The notes below the pieces were generated by a model. The model did not search any database and was not told where the DNA came from. It saw only the letters and a list, made by a program, of their open reading frames with translations. From an uncultured Desulfobulbaceae bacterium (GTDB taxonomy: Bacteria > Desulfobacterota > Desulfobulbia > Desulfobulbales > BM004), in the NCBI GenBank assembly GCA_947258675.1, contig CAMYJP010000134.1:1-18073 (forward strand): 18,073 nt of DNA, given 5' to 3'. Position numbers and translations under genes: made by a program. Positions 1 to 7,511 of this stretch are shown here, one piece after another. Each line of letters starts with the position of its first letter. Within the stretch, counting starts at the first letter, position 1.

Positions 1-2
1 CA

Positions 3-287
3 TTTTTAAACCATTTGCGGCCGGGAAAATGGATTTATACAGCTACTGGAGCAGCAGGAATAGCAGGATTCGATCAGTATCAACATCTGTTGGATTTAAA
101 AAAAGTGTTGGATGAAAATCCCAAAGTGAAAGCGGCACTTGGGGGCGACTATATAGTTTCTCCAGACTTAACAGTCAAAGCAGAAAAATCATCAAACTTG
201 CGCTGCGGCTGGATAATACAGTTGCGCCCAATTTGCATTCTCGCAGGCACCTCTGCCTCCTTTCCAATCAGGGTTATGCCGGTATAA
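3..287 (+). pseudogene. 3' remnant of an NgoMIV-type type II restriction endonuclease
   Basis: The frame is already open at the left edge of the window and stops at 287. Its first ~58 residues carry the pattern HLRPGKW, then GFDQYQHLLDL, then ALGGDYIVSPDLTV. From memory this matches the middle of NgoMIV-family endonucleases (HLRPG-W, F-QY-HL, LG-DY-I-PD), which cut inside GCCGGC. The PD at 162-167 would be the first catalytic Asp. The catalytic Lys and the rest of the domain, well over 100 residues, are missing. After about position 180 the frame is only the antisense of glgC, so the gene is cut short and probably inactive. A partner methyltransferase, if present, lies outside the window. The start is also outside the window. 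Family recognition is by eye; a live gene of another family is less likely. Confidence 0.66.
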
Positions 288-1432
288 AGATGTTTGGGAT
301 GGAGACGGTTCGGTGTCTGTTTCTCTTCTCCATTACCGATTATTGCACCTTGACCTACTTTGATTCTCTTATCAAGGATTGCCAGGTCTATTTTGGCATC
401 AGTTTCTATATTACAGTCATGGAAAATTATGGAATCGCGGACTTGGGCCCCAGGTTTTATATGAACTCCGGGTGAGAGGACAGAATTGAAAACAGAGCCT
501 TCAATTACACAGCCAGCTGCTATTAATGATCGATTGACATTACTGCTTTTTGAAAAATAGGTTGGGCACCTATCAAACAGCAAGCCTTCAGTGTCCGGGT
601 TGGGTCTGATACCCCAGGCTTCCGGTGATATGCCGGAATCATCCCGGAGAACGTCCATATTTGCCTCCCAATAGGCCTGCACTGTTCCAACATCCCGCCA
701 ATACCCATGAAACGGGTAAGCAAAAACATTGTCCCGCTGGATTGCCTTTGGGATAAGGTGCATACCGAAATCAATTTCCCCTTTATCTTCAGCGAGCAAG
801 GTTAAAAGGTATTCTCGGTCAAAAACGTAAATACCCATCGAGGCCAGATCTGTCCGCGGCACTTCAGGTTTTTCCTCCCATTCGACGATACGTTCTTCCT
901 TGTTGGTTATTCCAGTACCAAACTGATGTATTTCACTCATTGGCACTTTCATCATGCCAATTGTGACATCTGCTTTTTTACGTCGATGAAATTGAATCAT
1001 TCGATGGAAATCCAGCCTGTAAATATGGTCGCCCGAGAGAATCAGAATTTCTTTTGAAGGATGTGCTTCAATATAGTTGAGATTCTGGCGGACTGCATCA
1101 GCTGTACCTTTGTACCAGTCAGAGTCTTTGAAACCAGTGCTTGGTGGAAGAATTTTTACACCTCTTGAGCGTCCGGTAAAGTCCCATGCTTCACCGGTTG
1201 AAATATGCCGCATAAGTGAGAGAGGTTTATACTGGGTGAGCACCCCAACCTGAGTTAAACCTGAATTCATAACATTGCTGAGAGAAAAATCAATTATTCG
1301 ATAAATGCCCGCAAAGGGTACGGCAGGCTTGGCTCTCGTCTGCACAAGAACGTTTAATCTGCTGCCCACACCTCCGGCTAGCAGGAGGACAACCGTGTTT
1401 TGTCTGGCCTGAGTCAGTTCAAACTTTTTCAT
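149..1432 (-). CDS. glgC: Glucose-1-phosphate adenylyltransferase (ADP-glucose pyrophosphorylase)
   Basis: Converts glucose-1-phosphate and ATP to ADP-glucose and pyrophosphate, the committed step of bacterial glycogen synthesis in the cytosol. The 427-residue product has the usual family length. The N-terminal nucleotidyltransferase domain shows LLLAGGVGSRL (about residues 17-27), AKPAVPFAGIYRIIDFSLSN, WYKGTADAVRQN, the catalytic-Asp segment LSGDHIYRLD and the sugar-phosphate segment EEKP. The C-terminal part from about residue 290 is a left-handed beta-helix, with repeats such as GCVIEGSVFNSVLSPGVHI. The start ATG overlaps the stop of the upstream paralog as ATGA, so translation is probably coupled. 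The last ~10 codons lie on DNA that also encodes the endonuclease remnant on the other strand, so the extreme C-terminus may be foreign. This copy keeps the consensus active-site residues and should be functional. Confidence 0.95.
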   Translation of the reverse strand: MKKFELTQARQNTVVLLLAGGVGSRLNVLVQTRAKPAVPFAGIYRIIDFSLSNVMNSGLTQVGVLTQYKPLSLMRHISTGEAWDFTGRSRGVKILPPSTGFKDSDWYKGTADAVRQNLNYIEAHPSKEILILSGDHIYRLDFHRMIQFHRRKKADVTIGMMKVPMSEIHQFGTGITNKEERIVEWEEKPEVPRTDLASMGIYVFDREYLLTLLAEDKGEIDFGMHLIPKAIQRDNVFAYPFHGYWRDVGTVQAYWEANMDVLRDDSGISPEAWGIRPNPDTEGLLFDRCPTYFSKSSNVNRSLIAAGCVIEGSVFNSVLSPGVHIKPGAQVRDSIIFHDCNIETDAKIDLAILDKRIKVGQGAIIGNGEEKQTPNRLHPKHLYTGITLIGKEAEVPARMQIGRNCIIQPQRKFDDFSALTVKSGETI

Positions 1433-2666
1433 CGAACGACCTCTCCAGGATTAATCAGTGTTGGAATTTGATCTTTTTTAAGATATGGATAGACGGTGGA
1501 ACCACTGCCGATGCTTGTTCCGGTTGGAATAATATTGTTCCAGCCGATCACGGTGGTTTTTTGTGAACCGGTTGGTTTTATTGCGTTTATTTGCACTCCC
1601 TGGCCAAAGGTATTATTGACGTCGCTTACTGCTCTGTCAATCTGAGAGTCTTCTCCTACAATATTGTTAAAAAAAAGTACGGAGTTTTTGACATTTGCAC
1701 CTTTTTTGATATGAACGCCTGGAAAAAGAATGGAATTTTCCACTCGTCCGTCAACAAAACAACCGTTATATATCATACTATCCTGAATGGATGCGTTTTT
1801 ACCTATCTTTGTTGGTTGACAGTCCCTAATACCTCTGTGTTCAAGGTTGGTGCGAATTCCCCAATCATTCAATTTGATTTTCGGGTCCGAACCCAATAAG
1901 TCCATGCTGGTCTGCCAATATTCGACAATTGTGCGAGTGTATCCCCAATAGTTATTAAATTTGTATCCGTAGACTTTTCGTTGTTCTTTCATCATACGGG
2001 GGATGATATCTCGTCCGAATTCAAGGCTTCTAAAACCTTGGCAAGGACTTTCGGCTTAAAGCAGAATACGGTCATGGAGGCCCAGTCGTATTTCGGTTCG
2101 AGCGGTTTTTCTTCATATGCTGTGATGCGACCACCACGCTCCCCATCTTCATTATCAATTTCAGCTACGCCGAATCTGTGCGCCGAGGACATCGGAACCT
2201 TTAGGCAGGCAATGGTAAGGTCTGCATTTTTCTGCCAGTGATAATCTATGATGTCATGGTAATCCATCTGGTATATATGGTCTCCGGACAGGATCAATAC
2301 GCCGGCAGGATCATGATATTGTATAAATTCCAGATTCTGATAAACGGCATCGGCTGATCCCTTGTACCAATGGGATTTGTCATACCCTTTAAACGGGGGC
2401 AGAATAGATACACCACGATATCTGCCAATCATATCCCATGCTGCCCCTATACCTATATGATTGATAAGAGAATAACATCGGTACTGGCTTAAAATTGCTA
2501 CCAGTTCGAGACCGGAGCACATGAGATTGCTAAGAGGAAAATCAATTACCCGGGCAAAGCCACCAAAGGGAATTGCTGATTTCGGGCGGTATAACGTAAG
2601 AACGCTTAACTCATCAACCCGTCCCCCGGCCAGAATCATTGCCAAAGTCTTAGCTTTAAATTTCAT
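1429..2666 (-). pseudogene. GlgC paralog (ADP-glucose pyrophosphorylase-like), split by a frameshift
   Basis: Two adjacent frames make one GlgC-like protein. The 5' frame (2666 down to 1992, 224 residues) has the nucleotidyltransferase domain with KSAIPFGGFARVIDFPLSN, WYKGSADAVYQN, LSGDHIYQMDYHD and EEKP, and ends prematurely after NSDEISSPV. The 3' frame (ATG at 1995 down to 1429, 188 residues) carries the rest plus the beta-helix domain. Its frame stays open upstream and reads EFGRDIIPRMM just before that ATG, exactly what should follow in the family. The break is therefore near 2017-2025 and needs a loss of one nucleotide modulo three. The glycine-rich loop is LAGGRVDELSVLT instead of the usual GGxGxRL, as in a divergent paralog type, perhaps a non-catalytic or regulatory partner of GlgC. 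It sits 12 bp after the DHH gene and overlaps glgC by 4 bp. It may be a true pseudogene or a sequence error; no classic slippery heptamer is visible. Confidence 0.85.
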
Positions 2667-2678
2667 ATTGATTCACAG

Positions 2679-3698
2679 TTACATATATTTTGTGGCAAGT
2701 TTTTTTAACTGAATGGTTGAAAATTCTTGATCTTCTAAATCCAAATTTTTCAAAGGAACTTCAGCCCTTGCGGCTTCTCGATGACCACCAGCAGAGCCGC
2801 TGTTGCCAAAAATTTTCACCGCCAGCTTTCCGGCATTTTTTTTGTACCCGTCACACCTGAAAATTACCACCAGACGTTCACCATGAATTCCAGAAACTAT
2901 GACCCATGAAATCTGATGTACCTGATTTAGGAAATCAGCAATGATTACCAATATATCCGGGCTTCGAATTCGTCCGACGTGGGCATAGAGTCGCTGTTTG
3001 CTTATTTTCATCTCCGCCAATGCGGTTTGAAAGTATTGCAGCTCTGATTGACGTAATGACGACAATTCTATCTTACGCACAAGATTCTGGTTGGCAATGG
3101 TGAAGAGATACCTGAATGAGATTGCATCTGCTAGCGATGCTTTTTTTTCGAAATTATTTGTATCTACCTTGATGGCATAAAAAAGGGCTGTAGCAATAGG
3201 TACTGATGGCTTCAATTCTGCAGCCCGCAGGTACTCTACCAGTATCGACGCCATGGCACCATAATCCGGTCTGATGTCGATATATTGTGCTTCCCAGCCG
3301 CTTGTAACCGGGTGATGATCAATAACAGCATCAAAATTAATTTTTTCAAAGCAAGGAAGATGTGAAGGTTGTGAATCAAGGATTATTTTTTTTGAGTAAT
3401 CTTTAAGTTTGAGTGACTGCAGCTTCTCAATGGGAACTTTCAGCAGATCAACCATTACAATATTATTCAACCGTCTGATTTCATTTTGATAGCCGATAGT
3501 CATGCTTCTTACGCGATATCGCAGCAGACGTTTTACAGCCATGGCACTTGCTAAGGCGTCAGGATCTGCAGTAATCACGATTAAAACATCATCTTCCTTG
3601 TGGAATATGTCCAGGAAGTTTCGCAACCGTTCTTTGGCTGTTTTCCTTATAAGGCTTCGCGGCCTATCACCGCAATCTATTATGTTCAGACTTTTCAA
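2679..3698 (-). CDS. DHH-family phosphoesterase (NrnA-like)
   Basis: Member of the DHH/DHHA1 superfamily of Mn-dependent phosphoesterases, which includes the nanoRNase/pAp phosphatase NrnA. The visible order is ADPDALASAMA (motif I, about residues 44-54), LDSQPSH, the DHH motif as VIDHHPVTSG, KVDTNNF, and the DHHA1 motif GGHREAARAEV near the C-terminus. The substrate cannot be told from sequence; short oligonucleotides, pAp or cyclic dinucleotides are the usual candidates. I chose the TTG at 3698 because GGAAAGAGGG (3715-3706) lies 7 nt before it. An in-frame TTG at 3734 would add 12 residues but has no ribosome binding site. It is first in a probable operon with the two glgC genes, 12 bp upstream of the paralog; the functional link to glycogen synthesis is not obvious. 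Confidence 0.87.
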   Translation of the reverse strand: MKSLNIIDCGDRPRSLIRKTAKERLRNFLDIFHKEDDVLIVITADPDALASAMAVKRLLRYRVRSMTIGYQNEIRRLNNIVMVDLLKVPIEKLQSLKLKDYSKKIILDSQPSHLPCFEKINFDAVIDHHPVTSGWEAQYIDIRPDYGAMASILVEYLRAAELKPSVPIATALFYAIKVDTNNFEKKASLADAISFRYLFTIANQNLVRKIELSSLRQSELQYFQTALAEMKISKQRLYAHVGRIRSPDILVIIADFLNQVHQISWVIVSGIHGERLVVIFRCDGYKKNAGKLAVKIFGNSGSAGGHREAARAEVPLKNLDLEDQEFSTIQLKKLATKYM

Positions 3699-3935
3699 AT
3701 TAGTACCCTCTTTCCTGTCATGGAGATATTCCAAATAGGATCTGCAGAAAATTAAAAATAAGCCGGAATCTTACCATATCCTCTTGGAGGGATGCAAGCG
3801 ACTCCACTCTATATTTCTAACCGACTCAGATTATTAGTATTTGTACCTTGGTTTGTGGGGTTAAATTGATCTTGTTGGTTTTTTTTGAATTGCTTCTGAT
3901 TTGGATGCTAAAGTTTTCAGGATGAAATTATTTTT

Positions 3936-5513
3936 TCAAGTTTCAGTGAAAAATGGCACCGATGGAAAAAGGGTCTGGTCGGTATGGGGTATAAAGCGAG
4001 AACCTGAAAAACGGATCATAAATTCCTGGTTAACATTTAACTCGAGATAGGTAATGTTGTTTACAACTTTGTCGCATCGCTTTCTTGCACTATTATCAAG
4101 AAGAATTGTTTCTGCGCCGGCCAATGAACTATTGCCGACAGGTTTATATATTGCAAGAGGCAGATCAGGCAGCATTCCTAGAGTTATGGCCTGTTTTGGT
4201 TCTATATGGCGGCCGAAGGCACCGGCTACATAAATTTGATCCAGGTCGGCAAAAGAAAGTCCAACCTGGTTGATCAGGGTAGTGAGAATGGAGTACATAG
4301 CTGCCTTGGAACGCATCAAAGCATCAAGATCTTGCTGAGTTAAAGTTATTGCTTTGCCGGTAGCAGACTTTTCCGGTGGGACAATGATAAACGCATCTCC
4401 GTTATTTTTTTGCATCCTTTTACACAGAGTATCTAATGGTGGATTTCTGAACTTTCCTCTGATATCAATGACCCTCGTTAAATAAAGAGCGGCTACCAGG
4501 TCAATCAGACCTGACCCACACAACCCCCTCGCGGGTCCACCGTCAATAGTGCTATAATCAATATTTCCATTTTCGAGATTGATGTGCACATGCTCGATTG
4601 CCCCCGGGCCAGCACGCATACCCATTTGTACGACTCCGCCTTCAAGAGCAGGTCCCGCGGCCCCGGCACAAGCGATGAGCCAATCTCGATTGCCGATCAC
4701 AACTTCGGCGTTGGTACCAACATCAATCAGCATACAGGTTTTATGTTTCCGGTCCATTCCTGTCGCCAGGATTCCAGATATAAGATCACCACCAAAATAA
4801 CTGCCTACACTCGGCATTATCCAAACCGGTGCTGCTGGGTGAAGATCAAGATTAAGATCAGTGGCTGCAAAAGGATTTAATTTATTCACAACCGGGATGT
4901 ATGGTTCCCGACAAATATGATAGGGATTGAGCTTTAGGAAAAAATGTACCATAGTCGTATTGCCGGAAACAGACAGAGCCCTTATATGGTGGCATGATAT
5001 ATCAATTTGACCGGTTAGATCTTCCGCAAGTTCATTGACAGAACCAATTACCTTTTGATGGAGGTGATTAAGACCGGGATGTTCTCGGAAGCAGTTGCTT
5101 CCTGTGGCGAAATGGATGCGTGAAAGGATATCCACACCATGATTGATCTGGCTATTTTCTTTATTAGCTCTGGCTAAAATCTTTCCACTTAAAAGATCCA
5201 CCAGGCTGGCTTCAAGATGGGTCGTGCCCAAGTCCAAGGCCATGGCAGGAAATATGCGCGGAGCGTCTGGCAGAAAATCAACAATTTCATTTCTTTCCGG
5301 AAGGATATTAACCACTGCTGTCCCTTTAAAGCCGGATTGCCGAAAATTATGAGCCACTTCAGCCAATCTATAAAAGGGCGTTGTGATTTGCCGAGCATGA
5401 AAGGTTGCGGCCAGACACTTTGTTAGACGATCGAGGTCGCCGGTGTTATCATTCAGGCTTGGTTCTGAGGCCTGTACCGGAAAGAGCTGCACTAGAGGCT
5501 GTTTGGAGTTCAT
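3936..5513 (-). CDS. ASKHA-domain protein, RACE/DUF4445 family, lacking the N-terminal ferredoxin domain
   Basis: Belongs to the family of ATP-dependent reductive activators of corrinoid enzymes (RamA-like, DUF4445). The ASKHA ATPase fold shows its phosphate-1 loop as ALDLGTTHLEASLVDL (DLGTT at residues 94-98), SVSGNTTMVHFFL near 181-193, phosphate-2 as IDVGTNAEVVIG (263 onward), ACAGAAGPALEGG, RGLCGSGLIDL and an adenosine-binding-like AGAFGRHIEP near 430. Typical members begin with a [2Fe-2S] domain of about 90 residues with a CX5CX2C core. The first 90 residues here lack such a cysteine cluster, so the redox domain is absent or separate. No corrinoid protein or methyltransferase is adjacent, so the target is unknown. 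It is transcribed divergently from crcB across a 65-bp spacer. No clear ribosome binding site precedes the ATG at 5513. Confidence 0.85.
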   Translation of the reverse strand: MNSKQPLVQLFPVQASEPSLNDNTGDLDRLTKCLAATFHARQITTPFYRLAEVAHNFRQSGFKGTAVVNILPERNEIVDFLPDAPRIFPAMALDLGTTHLEASLVDLLSGKILARANKENSQINHGVDILSRIHFATGSNCFREHPGLNHLHQKVIGSVNELAEDLTGQIDISCHHIRALSVSGNTTMVHFFLKLNPYHICREPYIPVVNKLNPFAATDLNLDLHPAAPVWIMPSVGSYFGGDLISGILATGMDRKHKTCMLIDVGTNAEVVIGNRDWLIACAGAAGPALEGGVVQMGMRAGPGAIEHVHINLENGNIDYSTIDGGPARGLCGSGLIDLVAALYLTRVIDIRGKFRNPPLDTLCKRMQKNNGDAFIIVPPEKSATGKAITLTQQDLDALMRSKAAMYSILTTLINQVGLSFADLDQIYVAGAFGRHIEPKQAITLGMLPDLPLAIYKPVGNSSLAGAETILLDNSARKRCDKVVNNITYLELNVNQEFMIRFSGSRFIPHTDQTLFPSVPFFTET

Positions 5514-5578
5514 ATATTAAATTAAGATAAAATGTTAGGCGAGTTTCATGCTCTATGAAAATTTAAAGGAGATTCGTA

Positions 5579-5965
5579 ATGTTTAAAATCCTTGCCGTTA
5601 TGATAGGTGGAGGTATAGGCGCTTTTTTGAGATATGGGTTGTTTGTCCTGGTACAAAGGGCAGCAGGTCCTGGCTTTCCTGCTGGCACACTAGCTGCAAA
5701 TCTCATTGGTTCTCTGTTTATCGGTTTTCTCTGGAATCTGTTTGATGATATTTCTTTTACCCATGAATTACGGCTTTTTGTCTTTACCGGCCTGCTTGGA
5801 GGTTTTACAACTTTTTCCACATTCACCCGGGAAACGGCGCAATTGTTTGAAGCAGGAGCATGGAAAACGGCTCTGGTGTATCTTGGGGCAAGTAATTTTC
5901 TAGGAATACTTTTCGTATTTTTCGGATATAGTTTATATAAAATTCTACCACTAATGACCAGATGA
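5579..5965 (+). CDS. crcB: Fluoride ion channel/exporter CrcB (Fluc)
   Basis: Small inner-membrane protein of 128 residues that lets fluoride leave the cytosol; Fluc channels work as antiparallel dimers. Four hydrophobic segments are visible at about residues 3-25, 35-55, 63-88 and 97-122. The signature residues are present: GGGIGAFLRYG near the N-terminus, the pore Asn in AANLIGSLFIG, and the TGLLGGFTTFSTFTRE segment that supplies the phenylalanine and TxS elements. AAAGGAG at 5565-5571 lies 7 nt before the ATG, a strong ribosome binding site. The short leader has a perfect 6-bp hairpin (5544-5549 with 5555-5560, loop GCTCT) but does not match the fluoride riboswitch. It is divergent from the ASKHA gene and converges with the alcohol dehydrogenase, so it is probably a single-gene unit. 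Confidence 0.96.
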   Translation: MFKILAVMIGGGIGAFLRYGLFVLVQRAAGPGFPAGTLAANLIGSLFIGFLWNLFDDISFTHELRLFVFTGLLGGFTTFSTFTRETAQLFEAGAWKTALVYLGASNFLGILFVFFGYSLYKILPLMTR

Positions 5966-6008
5966 TATTCGATGCTTATCTCTAAAAATATTAATTTTCA
6001 AACAACAA

Positions 6009-6995
6009 TTAGCCCATGGTCAATACAGCCGCACCTTGAATTTCTCCTTTTTTAAACCGGGCTATGGCTTCGTTTGCTTCTGCCAATGGAAAAGTATTGA
6101 CCTTAGTTTGAATTGGGATCTTATTCGCAATCTCAAGAAACTCCTCAGCATCTTTCCGGGTAAGATTGGCAACTGATCTGATGGTCCGTTCTCCCCATAG
6201 AAGGTTGTATGGAAATGCTGGTATATCACTCATATGAATACCAGCACAGACTACAATGCCACCTTTGGCAAGAGCCTTTAAAGCCTGAGGAACAAGGGCT
6301 CCAACTGGGGCAAACAGAAGAGCTCCATCAAGAGGTACCGGAGGGAGAGTATCTGATCCACCAGTCCATAAGGCTCCCATTCTACTGGCAAAATTTTGAC
6401 TTTTTTCGTTACCAGGGCGGGTGAAGACAAATATTTCTTTTCCCTGATGACGGGCAACCTGGATGATGATATGGGCTGCAGCCCCAAAGCCATAGAGTCC
6501 AAGTCGTTTCCCGTCGCCGGCCATACGCAATGCCCTATATCCGATAAGGCCGGCGCAGAAAAGTGGAGCCGCATTTGCATCGGAATATGTTTCCGGGACA
6601 GGAAAACAAAAGCGGCTGTCCGCTATTGAATATTCGGCGTATCCTCCATGGTGCTGATACCCTGTAAATCTCGCGTTATCACAGAGGTTTTCTCTGCTGG
6701 TTTTGCAAAAGGAACAGATACCGCATGTTGCGCCCAACCACGGTACACCAACACGCTGCCCTATACTCAGATTCTGCACATTGCTTCCCAGTTTCGACAC
6801 AGTACCGATAATTTCATGTCCAAGAACCAGGGGAAGATCAGGACGGTCGAGTTCGCCATCTATAATGTGCAGATCAGTTCTGCATATTCCGCAGGCCTTC
6901 ACCTTGATAAGAACCTGATGGCCGGTTGGCGTCGGATCTTCAAGTTCACAAAGGACAAGAGGGTTGCCCGGTTGTTCAAGTACCATTGCCTTCAT
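6009..6995 (-). CDS. Zinc-dependent alcohol dehydrogenase family protein
   Basis: Medium-chain NAD(P)-dependent dehydrogenase of 328 residues, close to the family norm of 330-350. The catalytic-zinc ligands appear as ACGICRTDLH (Cys38) and LGHEIIG (His60, Glu61). The structural-zinc cysteines are Cys91, Cys94, Cys97 and Cys105 in CGICSFCKTSRENLC. A Rossmann-type region starts near GLYGFGAAAHII, with Ala-rich residues where GxGxxG usually sits. It most resembles the single-domain zinc ADH subfamily often found in Proteobacteria; substrate (primary alcohol or aldehyde) and cofactor preference cannot be read from sequence. GGAG lies about 6 nt before the ATG. It converges with crcB with 43 bp between the stops, and no clear terminator is seen there. 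The small Cys protein gene lies 63 bp upstream on the same strand and may be co-transcribed. Confidence 0.93.
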   Translation of the reverse strand: MKAMVLEQPGNPLVLCELEDPTPTGHQVLIKVKACGICRTDLHIIDGELDRPDLPLVLGHEIIGTVSKLGSNVQNLSIGQRVGVPWLGATCGICSFCKTSRENLCDNARFTGYQHHGGYAEYSIADSRFCFPVPETYSDANAAPLFCAGLIGYRALRMAGDGKRLGLYGFGAAAHIIIQVARHQGKEIFVFTRPGNEKSQNFASRMGALWTGGSDTLPPVPLDGALLFAPVGALVPQALKALAKGGIVVCAGIHMSDIPAFPYNLLWGERTIRSVANLTRKDAEEFLEIANKIPIQTKVNTFPLAEANEAIARFKKGEIQGAAVLTMG

Positions 6996-7058
6996 AATGG
7001 CTCCGCAGATTTTTAGTGTTGCAGATTACATTCATTTCAACTTAGGTGCTTTTGAAGG

Positions 7059-7259
7059 TCATCGTTTTTCAGTTTCTGTCAATTTTGATGAAAAAAGCCG
7101 GCAATCAATTCCAGAATTATTGAACACGGTAATTGCAGGCATCTGGGCGGATTTGAAACCAATTGCTCGGCAGCCATAGGGTCTATTAGATTCATGGGTA
7201 ATAAAATAGTGACTGCATTCAAAACAGTTTATTTTATTATTTCTTACATTTTTTCTCAT
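7059..7259 (-). CDS. Small conserved four-cysteine protein, probable metal binder
   Basis: A 66-residue basic protein with the pattern NCFECSHYFIT, then RPYGCRAIGFKS, then SGIDCRLF. Cysteines are at 12, 15, 30 and 53, which would suit one structural zinc site. From memory, short proteins with this C-x2-C-HY-(I/V)T ... PYGC-A-GFKS ... SG--C--F layout are widespread in Proteobacteria and are often misnamed uracil-DNA glycosylase in databases; the protein is far too short for that fold. The function is unknown. The start ATG at 7259 has only a weak ribosome binding site. The first 9 residues are poorly conserved in character, so a start further in cannot be excluded. It lies 63 bp upstream of the alcohol dehydrogenase on the same strand and next to the hairpin-rich gap. 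Confidence 0.8.
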   Translation of the reverse strand: MRKNVRNNKINCFECSHYFITHESNRPYGCRAIGFKSAQMPAITVFNNSGIDCRLFSSKLTETEKR

Positions 7260-7511
7260 ACTTGTTAAAGCAAAACAGAAAGTTATGAACTCAGGCCAGG
7301 TTTCTTTACTGCAACAGCTGACTCCATCTTATACCGTATCTATTAATATCTGTCGTATATTTCTTTCCTTTAGTTTTGACGAAAACCATCACCTCTGGTG
7401 GTGGACCAGGATAGGTTCTACCGGTCCGGCGAAAAGTTTTATGTTCATTTTCGTTGTCGGCATAAGAATCTGCCGACGATTGACAGCTTGCCTTTATGCC
7501 CTCGTGTCACT

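Noticed and set aside
1981..2030. Programmed -1 frameshift joining the two halves of the GlgC paralog
   Set aside because: No XXXYYYZ slippery heptamer in frame and no evident downstream stem; a small deletion explains the frames better.
5514..5578. Fluoride riboswitch in front of crcB
   Set aside because: The 65-nt spacer contains GGCGA and a 6-bp hairpin, but lacks the conserved GGNGAUGG-type start, the second stem and the pseudoknot segment.
5563..5826. Antisense frame within crcB
   Set aside because: It mirrors crcB codons, and crcB is a clear family member with a strong ribosome site.
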